This document shows positions 58,310-64,000 of a stretch of 64,000 bases of DNA, piece by piece. The stretch is taken from the NCBI RefSeq assembly GCF_026341815.1, contig NZ_JAPENX010000003.1, forward strand, positions 248,001-312,000. Reading direction: 5' to 3'. The number at the start of each line of letters is the position of its first letter. The first letter of the stretch is position 1. The stretch comes from Streptomyces sp. NBC_00572. GTDB taxonomy: Bacteria > Actinomycetota > Actinomycetes > Streptomycetales > Streptomycetaceae. Both the position numbers and the translations under genes were made by a program. The notes beneath the pieces are model-generated. The model did not search any database, was not told the DNA's origin, and worked only from the letters and a program-made list of their open reading frames with translations.

Positions 58310-59943
58310 CGAAGTGCTGCCAGGTGGGAGGTTCGGGTGCGGGCTCGGGGTGTCGAGGTGAGCCAGGCGTCGATGCGGGTCAGGTTGATGGCCGCGCCGG
58401 TCAGCTGGTGCTGGAGGCTGGTCTTTGCCACGCCGCGATAGCGGGACCTGCGCAGGCCGAAGGCGAGGACGCCCTGGGAGAAGGTTCCCTCGATCCCGGC
58501 GCGGACCTGGTAGCGCTTCTTCCACTCGTCTGTCTGTTGTCGAGCTCTGGCCTCGCGGGCTGCTTCGTACTCGTCCCGGTGACGCAGGCTGATCTCGCGT
58601 CGCTCGGCTTTCGGCGAGCTCACGCAGTTCCGCAGGACGGGACAGACGCGGCAGTCGGCCGGGGAGAACCGGACCCGGATGACGGACAGTCCCTCTTGTG
58701 ACTGCCCGTTGCGCCACTGGGTGCTGGTGACCCCGTTGGGGCAGGTGACCTGCTTGTTCTCCCAGTCGATGGTGAAGGCGTCCTGTCCGTAGGCGCCGGA
58801 TGCCTGGGCGGTGGTGTTCCCGGCCAGCGGGCCGTGGAGGTCGACGCCGTGGTCACGGCGGGCCGCCGCCAGCGCGCCGGCGCTGACGTATCCGGCGTCC
58901 ACCCAGTGCTCGGCGGGCAGCCGTCCGGTCTCGGCGAGACGCGCGTGGATGACCTTGGCCATTCGGTTGTCGGGCACCGGGGCGACCGTCGTGATCACCT
59001 GAGTGAGCAGGTTCGGGGCATCGGGTTCGCAGGTCTCGGTGAAGTGGACCTTGTATCCGTTCCAGACGATGTCGCGTTTGACGCTGCCCCGGGCCTGCGG
59101 GTCATGCGGGGTGACTATCCGCATCGCCCCCGGCGGAATGTCTTTTGGGCCCCGGCGCCGCACCGCCTCCTCGACGACCTCGAAGTGCTGCACCCACACC
59201 CGCCGCAGAAGCTCCACGGCTTCGAGTGATCGCACCTCCAGCGGCGCCTGGTCCGACCATGCGGCCTGGAGCAGGAGCATGCCGTCCGCGCCGATCCGTT
59301 CCCCAACCTCGGCGCGTTTCGTGCGGCTCTTGGGGAAACGGGACTCCTGCAATGGGGTTCCGTAGTGCTCGAACCATTCGGGGAGTGCGACAGAGCCGAG
59401 CCATGAGGGCGCGGTCGCGGCGGCCGCGTTCAGAGCCGACCGCAGCGTCTCGCCGACCAGCTCCGGCCAGCTCAGATCACGGGCCGCCGACTGCGCATGC
59501 GTGGAGTCGGTGCGGGCCCGCCTGCCGCTCTTGAGCAGCCCGCGGTCCTGGGCCGCCGCCAGGACCGCGTCCAGCAGGCCCCGGCCCGCGTCGCAGGCCA
59601 CCAGCCGGTCCCGGAACTCCGACAGGACCGAGTAGTCGAACCCCGGGTCCTCCAGTTCGAGGCCGAGGTCGTACTTCCAGTCGATCCGGGCCCTGACCGC
59701 CTCGGCCGCCTGGCGGTCGGTCAGCCCCTCCACGAACTGAAGCACCACCACCAACGCCAGCCGGCCTGGCGACCACGCGGGCTTCCCTCTGCGCGGAAAC
59801 GCCATGGCGAAGTCCTCGTCCCGGAACAACACCCCCAGCTCGTCCCGGACCCGGATCGCCAGACTCCCTCCGGGAAACGCCCTTCGGGCCACCCGAACCG
59901 TCCCGGCGGGAATCTCCCCCGGCTCCTCCACGCGCAACGACAC
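58297..59943 (-). CDS. IS1182 family transposase
   Basis: A 548-residue DDE transposase that appears intact. FRDEDFAMAFPRRGKPAWSPGRLALVVVLQF and DRQAAEAVRARIDWKYDLGLEL are the N-terminal domain (DUF772), RTDSTH has the first Asp, HWVDAGYVSAG the second, and AGIEGTFSQGV the Glu. CPNGVTSTQW with C..C..C is the IS1182 cysteine region. The GTG start after GGGGAGGG was chosen over TTG 59958. Confidence 0.92.
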   Translation of the reverse strand: MSLRVEEPGEIPAGTVRVARRAFPGGSLAIRVRDELGVLFRDEDFAMAFPRRGKPAWSPGRLALVVVLQFVEGLTDRQAAEAVRARIDWKYDLGLELEDPGFDYSVLSEFRDRLVACDAGRGLLDAVLAAAQDRGLLKSGRRARTDSTHAQSAARDLSWPELVGETLRSALNAAAATAPSWLGSVALPEWFEHYGTPLQESRFPKSRTKRAEVGERIGADGMLLLQAAWSDQAPLEVRSLEAVELLRRVWVQHFEVVEEAVRRRGPKDIPPGAMRIVTPHDPQARGSVKRDIVWNGYKVHFTETCEPDAPNLLTQVITTVAPVPDNRMAKVIHARLAETGRLPAEHWVDAGYVSAGALAAARRDHGVDLHGPLAGNTTAQASGAYGQDAFTIDWENKQVTCPNGVTSTQWRNGQSQEGLSVIRVRFSPADCRVCPVLRNCVSSPKAERREISLRHRDEYEAAREARARQQTDEWKKRYQVRAGIEGTFSQGVLAFGLRRSRYRGVAKTSLQHQLTGAAINLTRIDAWLTSTPRARTRTSHLAALRPAG

Positions 59944-59961
59944 GGACGCCCTCCCCAAGAA

Positions 59962-60004
59962 ACGTCGGCCTTCACGACCACAACCAGGTCATGAAGGCCG
60001 ACGT
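59962..60004. promoter_or_regulatory. Hairpin upstream of the IS1182 transposase
   Basis: ACGTCGGCCTTCA (59962-59974) and TGAAGGCCGACGT (59992-60004), 13-bp perfect arms with extra inner CGACC/GGTC pairing, in the leader. Such stems often limit read-through transcription into a transposase. Confidence 0.75.
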
Positions 60005-60046
60005 CACGCGCAGGGCTCGGATTCGCCAACAGCGTCAGCATCAGCT

Positions 60047-60061
60047 GTGCGGGCCCTTCTG
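60047..60061. repeat. 15-bp direct repeat of 40622-40636, possible attachment core
   Basis: GTGCGGGCCCTTCTG, same orientation as inside the terminator after uppP. It lies just outside the IS1182 element and before the terminator of the ATP-grasp operon. Confidence 0.5.
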
Positions 60062-60068
60062 CGCGGGC

Positions 60069-60098
60069 GGCCGGGTCCGGATCGGTCCGGACCCGGCC
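60069..60098. terminator. 13-bp hairpin terminator of the ATP-grasp operon
   Basis: GGCCGGGTCCGGA, loop TCGG, TCCGGACCCGGCC, 16 bp beyond the stop of the last gene. Confidence 0.9.
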
Positions 60099-60114
60099 GA
60101 CACCCCGTAACCGG

Positions 60115-60423
60115 TCAGGGCCGCTCGACCCGGAAGTCGCCGGTGGCCGGGTGGGGTTCCGCCAGGACGTCACCCGAGGAGCCGAGTCTCGCCCGGAGGT
60201 GGAGGGTCGCCCCGAGCACCACGTCCTGGAGCAGCTCGCGCCGGATGCCGAGACTCAGCCGGGAGCCCGTGAGGTTGGGGGAGATCAGGTCGGCCATGCC
60301 CGGTACGGGGAGAGAGGCGAGTACCTGGCAGGTGGCGAGGTCCCACTCGTCGAGTCGTGGGTGGGCCGTCCGGGCGAGGAGCCGGAGGGTGAGTGCGGTG
60401 AGGTTCTCGACGGCCTGGACCAC
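60115..60423 (-). CDS. Small protein at the end of the ATP-grasp operon
   Basis: A 102-residue protein, not recognised: VQAVENLTALTLRLLARTAH, WDLATCQVLASLPVPGMADL, SRLSLGIRRELLQDVVLGATL. No signal peptide and no precursor-like Cys/Thr/Glu core. Starts at GTG 4 bp after the ATP-grasp stop. It could be a partner of the ligase. Confidence 0.65.
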   Translation of the reverse strand: MVQAVENLTALTLRLLARTAHPRLDEWDLATCQVLASLPVPGMADLISPNLTGSRLSLGIRRELLQDVVLGATLHLRARLGSSGDVLAEPHPATGDFRVERP

Positions 60424-60427
60424 GTGT

Positions 60428-61345
60428 TCACACCCCCACGGGGGCTGCGGCCCTCCGGCCGTCGAGGTACGCGACGAGCGCCGAGGAGATGGGCAGGCCG
60501 GTGTGCGCCTCGTAGTAGCTGTAGGCCGGCATGGGATTGACCTCGAAGCACACCCACGCGCCGTCGGGTGTGCGGCGCAGGTCGATGCCGGCGAGCGGCA
60601 GGCCGAGCGAGGCCGCGAGCTGCACGCAGCGCCGGGCCGTGTCCGGGGGCAGGTCGTGCGGGGCGAGCAGGGCGGACTCCCCGCTCTGATCGGCGTAGCG
60701 GTAGTCGATCGCGTCGCTGTCGACAGCCGCGGCATGGGTTTCCTCGCCGACGACGTGGACGCGTACGTCCTGCCCCGGCACGTAGGCCTGGAACTGCGTC
60801 GGGAGTCCGCGGACGAGGGCGAGGCGGCTCTCGTCGGCGTCGGTGAACTCCCTGACGATGGAGCGGATGCCGCTGACCGACTTGTAGACGATCCGGCCGT
60901 GCAGGGCGCGGAACGCGAGGATCTCGTCGGGGTCGTCGCTGACCAGGGTCTCCGGTACGGCGAAGCCGGAGCGCCCGATGAGCTGGGCCTGGTACGGCTT
61001 GGAGGAGTTGGACTCCATCGCGCGGGGCCGACTGACCACGACGGCCGGGGTCGTGTCGAGCCAGCCGACGAACCACTCCTGGAACGCCGCCGCCCTCGCC
61101 CGGGCCGCCGGGTCCCCGTCGGCGGGCGGCTCCAGCGGGCGGGCGTACACGGCCGACACGTCGCCGAGCGGGACCCTCATCCCCTCCACGGTCAACCGGG
61201 CGTCCAGCTCGTCCGTTCCGACGACGAGGTCGTACCGGGCGGTGCGGGCCTGGTCGATCACCAGGTGCCGCAGGTCGGCGTCGCGGGCGGCGTTGATCGC
61301 GCGGGTGAGGGGCGGGTCGTCCGTACGGCCGAAGAACAGGATCAC
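60428..61345 (-). CDS. ATP-grasp ligase (RimK/graspetide-maturase-like)
   Basis: A 305-residue protein. A pre-ATP-grasp domain (residues 1-115) is followed by the ATP-grasp with IVYKSVSG (ATP lysine), FQAYVPGQDVRVHVVGE (hinge and central sheet), GIDLRRTPDG and CFEVNPMPAYSYYE (metal Glu and Asn). Such enzymes join a carboxylate to an amine or hydroxyl through acyl phosphate, including macrocyclising peptide maturases. It overlaps the gene before it by ATGA and forms an operon with the M6 peptidase. Confidence 0.85.
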   Translation of the reverse strand: MILFFGRTDDPPLTRAINAARDADLRHLVIDQARTARYDLVVGTDELDARLTVEGMRVPLGDVSAVYARPLEPPADGDPAARARAAAFQEWFVGWLDTTPAVVVSRPRAMESNSSKPYQAQLIGRSGFAVPETLVSDDPDEILAFRALHGRIVYKSVSGIRSIVREFTDADESRLALVRGLPTQFQAYVPGQDVRVHVVGEETHAAAVDSDAIDYRYADQSGESALLAPHDLPPDTARRCVQLAASLGLPLAGIDLRRTPDGAWVCFEVNPMPAYSYYEAHTGLPISSALVAYLDGRRAAAPVGV

Positions 61346-62178
61346 TCGGGCCTCCTCGTGGGCTGTTCGGCGACGGCCACCATGAAGGAGGCGGTGGCCT
61401 CGACGTGCAGCGGGTCGTCCAGGCGCGGGCAGAGGTGCACGTCCGTCACGACGGCGCCGGTCGCGCCGGGCGCAAACCGGAGCTCGAAGTGCCGTGTGCC
61501 GAGCGCGTCGGCGAGGCGTCGGCAGCGCTCGCCGTAGTCACCGGCCCGGGGACCGATCACGCGGTCCCCGGCGACGAGCAGACTGTCGTGGTACGCCGTC
61601 GGCGCATCCGGCAGCACGTCGACCGGGACCGGCGATCCGGGGCCGCCCGGCCACGCGAGGCGCGGCACGTGCCGTTCCCCGGGAGCGGGCCGGCCCACCA
61701 GGCCGCCGCGCGTCGCCCCGCCCCGCCGGGCCACCGGCAGACCGCACTGTTCGGCGTGGACGAGGGCCGTCGTCCGTGAGACAGCCCCGTGGGCGGTTCC
61801 GTACGCGCTGATCAGGCCGATCACCCGGGGCGCGAGGGAGAGCAGCCAGCTGGCGACCAGGGCCTGCCGCTCGCTGTGTGCGTACAGGGCGTCCTTGGCG
61901 CGGGGGCCGTTCTCGGCACCCGCGGCGAGCGGCAGGCCCGGCAGGCGGAGCAGCGCCGCGCCGATGGTCCCGTCGTCGAGCACCTGCCCGGTGGGCAGGG
62001 TGATCCGGGTGGACGCCTCTCCGGCACCGTTCACCCGGTGGCTCCACCGGGCGCGGGCGAGGTCGGCGGGTGTGAGGGTCAGGACGCCTCCGGGGCCGGC
62101 CCGGGGCGACAGCGCGCGGGCGACTGCCGCCGCGCCGCCGTCACCGGGTGCGGCCAGGAGCAGGAGGGTTCCGCTCAC
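61342..62178 (-). CDS. Probable degenerate ATP-grasp homologue
   Basis: A 278-residue protein. Its order of segments parallels the next gene: ALVASWLLSLAPRVIGLISAYGTAHGAVSRTTALVHAEQCGLPVA resembles the pre-grasp region (WFVGWLDTTPAVVVSRPRAME, QLIGRSGFAVPE), and RCRRLADALGTRHFELRF then VTDVHLCPRLDDP sits where RCVQLAASLGLPLAGIDL and FEVNPMPAY occur. The ATP lysine segment is missing and the catalytic Glu/Asn are replaced. It may be a non-catalytic partner. It overlaps both neighbours (GTGA, ATGA). The homology is by eye only. Confidence 0.6.
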   Translation of the reverse strand: MSGTLLLLAAPGDGGAAAVARALSPRAGPGGVLTLTPADLARARWSHRVNGAGEASTRITLPTGQVLDDGTIGAALLRLPGLPLAAGAENGPRAKDALYAHSERQALVASWLLSLAPRVIGLISAYGTAHGAVSRTTALVHAEQCGLPVARRGGATRGGLVGRPAPGERHVPRLAWPGGPGSPVPVDVLPDAPTAYHDSLLVAGDRVIGPRAGDYGERCRRLADALGTRHFELRFAPGATGAVVTDVHLCPRLDDPLHVEATASFMVAVAEQPTRRPE

Positions 62179-64000
62179 TGCTGGGGGAGGCTGTCGTACG
62201 ACCGCTTGGCCTGCGCGTCGCCGGCCTCGACGGCTTCCCGCAGCGTGTCGGCGCCCGGTCCGTACTGCGGTCCGCCGATCAGGTCGGGCCGCAGTTCGGT
62301 GCCGATGAACGGCTCGGCGGGGTCGCCCGCGCCGCCGGCCCCGCCCAGGGTCTGCTCCAGCGCGGCGAGCCGGGTCTGCAGGTCCACGATGGCGGCGGCG
62401 GTGGGGTCGCCCTCCCCGCCGGTCAGTCGCGTCGTCACGTCCGGAGGGTTGTCCCAGTCGTCCTTGATCTCCTTGTGCGGCGTCTTGTGCTCCCTCCGGT
62501 CCTTCAGGTCCTTGTGCTCCTTGAACGGCTCCTTGGTCTTCACCTCCACGTCCTCCTTGTGGTCCTTGAGGTCCTTCAGCTCCTTGGACCGTTCCTTCGC
62601 CTCCTTGAACGGTTCCTTGATCTCCTTGCGATCCTTGATCTCCTTGATCGGGGACTTTCCGCAGGAGACCGACACCTCGGCCGTCATGGTGACCGCCGAC
62701 GGTGAGATCCGGGTGACGGAGACACAGGAACTGGCGCCCGCGTGAGATTTGGAGTGAGGTGCGCTGGAGGAGGTGAACGTGGTGTTGCCGCTGCTCCCGG
62801 GGTACGGATCGCCGTCGTCGCCACGGTTCTGGTTCAGTTCGAGGTTGCGCTTGTTGTCGGCCTGCACCAGGCCGACCTTGTAGCGGTTCTCGTCCCGGTT
62901 GTTCGGCTGGTTCTCGTCGATGTGCCAGATCAGCAGCCCGTCTCCCGGAAGCGAGACGTCGTACCCGGTCCGCTGGCGGTTCTCCAGGAGGAAGTACTCG
63001 CTGCCGCCCGCACCGTTCTTCCAGAGCCGGTGGACGGTCTGGCTGGATTTGACGTCCGGGAAGGACTCACTGCCGCCGGCGGTGACGACCTTGGTCGTGG
63101 CCCAGCCTTGGTTGACCTTGCACCAGGCGGACGGGTGCGTGGGGATGTCTCCGCCTCCGCCCCAGGAGCCGGCTCCCATCAGGCACCACGATCCGACGCC
63201 CTCCGAGCTGTCGTCCGTGTCGTAGAGGTCGGGGAAGCCGAAGAGCAGATGTCCGAGTTCGTGCGCGCAGACGCCGATCTTCGCGTCCTCGGAGATGGTC
63301 AGATAGCCGAAGACCTTGGTGCCGTCGGTCGGGTGCACGGTGGGCAGGGTCGACTTGTGCGACCAGATGTGGTTCGGGTTTCCGGTCTCGTCGGCGGCGG
63401 GCCCGGCGTGCACCACGATGAAGGCGTCGACGTAGCCGTTCCCGTCGTTGTCGAACGGCGCGAAGTTCACGCTCGGGTCCGCGGCCTCCACGGCGGACTT
63501 CGCCATGAACGGTGACCGGAACGGCCCGCTGGGCCTGGCGATGCCGTAGTTGCCGGCCGCGTACCAGTCCATGGTCTCGGGCATGCGGTACGGGCCGTGG
63601 ACCTCGCCCACGAGGTCCACCAGGCCGTTCGTGACCTCGCGGTAGTACTCGCGCACGCTGCCGTGCGGCATCGCGCCGAGCGAGAAGAACAGCTTGTCGA
63701 GGTCTCCCGCCGTCTTCGTCATCGGCTTGTCCGAGAAGTCGACCAGGACGACGACCGCCCTGATGGTGCCGCGCAGCGGCGCCCGGTCGGCCGCCGCCGC
63801 GCTGATGGTGGCTCGGGAGGTGCCCGGCGGAAACTCCTCCGGCGGGAAGATCGTTCCGTCGTCGAAGCCCAGGGGTGTGGGCGTGCCCGTGAAACCGAGC
63901 AGGTTCGTGAGCTCGCCCGGAGCACCGCGTACTTGGTCGAGTTCGTCCAGCATGCGTCGGCGCAGTTCCGGGCTGGGGGCGACGGCGCAGAACGAGGAAG
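62175..64000 (-). CDS. M6 family metallopeptidase with Lys/Glu/Asp-rich tail (5' end beyond window)
   Basis: At least 607 residues; the frame is open at the right edge. HELGHLLFGFPDLYD near 63250 is the M6 (immune inhibitor A-like) zinc site, with GVGSWCLMGAGSW as the Met-turn region and DGDGY-like FDNDGNGYVDAFIVVH upstream. After a C-terminal beta domain a tail of about 70 residues, repeating KEIKD, KEPFKE and KELKDLKDHKE, is encoded at 62454-62657. A short coiled coil (IVDLQTRLAALEQTL) follows. Its stop overlaps the next start in GTGA. Probably exported, but the signal lies outside the window. Confidence 0.85.
   Translation of the reverse strand, partial: SSFCAVAPSPELRRRMLDELDQVRGAPGELTNLLGFTGTPTPLGFDDGTIFPPEEFPPGTSRATISAAAADRAPLRGTIRAVVVLVDFSDKPMTKTAGDLDKLFFSLGAMPHGSVREYYREVTNGLVDLVGEVHGPYRMPETMDWYAAGNYGIARPSGPFRSPFMAKSAVEAADPSVNFAPFDNDGNGYVDAFIVVHAGPAADETGNPNHIWSHKSTLPTVHPTDGTKVFGYLTISEDAKIGVCAHELGHLLFGFPDLYDTDDSSEGVGSWCLMGAGSWGGGGDIPTHPSAWCKVNQGWATTKVVTAGGSESFPDVKSSQTVHRLWKNGAGGSEYFLLENRQRTGYDVSLPGDGLLIWHIDENQPNNRDENRYKVGLVQADNKRNLELNQNRGDDGDPYPGSSGNTTFTSSSAPHSKSHAGASSCVSVTRISPSAVTMTAEVSVSCGKSPIKEIKDRKEIKEPFKEAKERSKELKDLKDHKEDVEVKTKEPFKEHKDLKDRREHKTPHKEIKDDWDNPPDVTTRLTGGEGDPTAAAIVDLQTRLAALEQTLGGAGGAGDPAEPFIGTELRPDLIGGPQYGPGADTLREAVEAGDAQAKRSYDSLPQQ
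62454..62657 (-). repeat. Lys/Glu/Asp-repeat coding segment of the M6 protein
   Basis: On the plus strand CTCCTTGA- and TCCTTG-type units recur about every 9-15 bp and encode K-E-x-K-D repeats. Confidence 0.8.

Larger units (their letters stand above)
58240..60045 (-). mobile_element. IS1182-type insertion sequence, ends approximate
   Basis: The transposase plus the hairpin at 59962-60004 upstream and 58288-58309 downstream. Terminal repeats could not be matched with confidence by eye; limits are approximate. Confidence 0.55.

Noticed and set aside
58297..59943. IS1182 element as the cause of the whole island
   Set aside because: It lies at one edge, carries only its own transposase and has no partner copy at the left edge.

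Overview
The window is high-GC, densely packed actinobacterial DNA, almost certainly Streptomyces. GTG and TTG starts are frequent, many genes are joined by ATGA or GTGA overlaps, and families typical of Streptomyces occur (DUF6493 next to a SWIM protein, DUF6233, DUF6415, ETEC_3214, HxlR, PucR). No rRNA, tRNA or CRISPR array was seen.

From 1 to about 40.4 kb the content looks like ordinary chromosome. In order: a GlxA/AraC regulator divergent from a saccharopine-dehydrogenase-like gene; a membrane pentapeptide-repeat protein; a MocR regulator; a Tat-exported PhoD phosphatase; a SWIM zinc-finger/DUF6493 pair behind a textbook PafBC (DNA-damage) promoter; an ACT-GNAT fusion; a PLP trans-sulfuration enzyme with an Lrp partner; a DUF885 peptidase; sbcCD; YigZ; a PucR regulator divergent from an acyl-CoA synthetase; an esterase; small metabolic genes; a DedA protein; an MFS exporter; a spermidine-synthase-like protein; an AlkD-like repair protein; a thiolase divergent from an HxlR regulator; and uppP.

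From about 40.6 to 60.06 kb the DNA is accessory. It opens with a reverse-strand cassette (XRE regulator, PrimPol-like, hypothetical, DUF6415-like, radical SAM/SPASM, dTMP kinase-like, endonuclease/exonuclease/phosphatase, MazG) whose combined role I do not recognise. A patchwork of remnants follows: insertion-sequence ends around a small secreted protein, IS1380 and IS5 fragments, a hemC 3' fragment, a beta-trefoil-like protein, an ETEC_3214 protein, a phage lysis module, a tyrosine-recombinase-like protein that seems to lack its catalytic core, a GNAT gene between 32-bp inverted repeats, a NUDIX gene, and an intact-looking IS1182-type transposase. A 15-bp direct repeat inside terminator-like sequence (40622-40636 and 60047-60061) may mark the two ends of the island.

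From 60.1 kb to the right edge a four-gene reverse operon encodes an M6 metallopeptidase with a Lys/Glu/Asp-rich tail (cut by the window edge), a protein that looks like a degenerate ATP-grasp, an intact ATP-grasp ligase, and a 102-residue protein. Together with the radical-SAM cassette this is the best candidate for an undescribed system.

A recurring oddity is short tandem duplication that starts at, or close to, the stop codon of several genes (GlxA, MocR, YigZ, XRE-cupin, the EEP nuclease), as if gene 3' ends here are prone to slippage.
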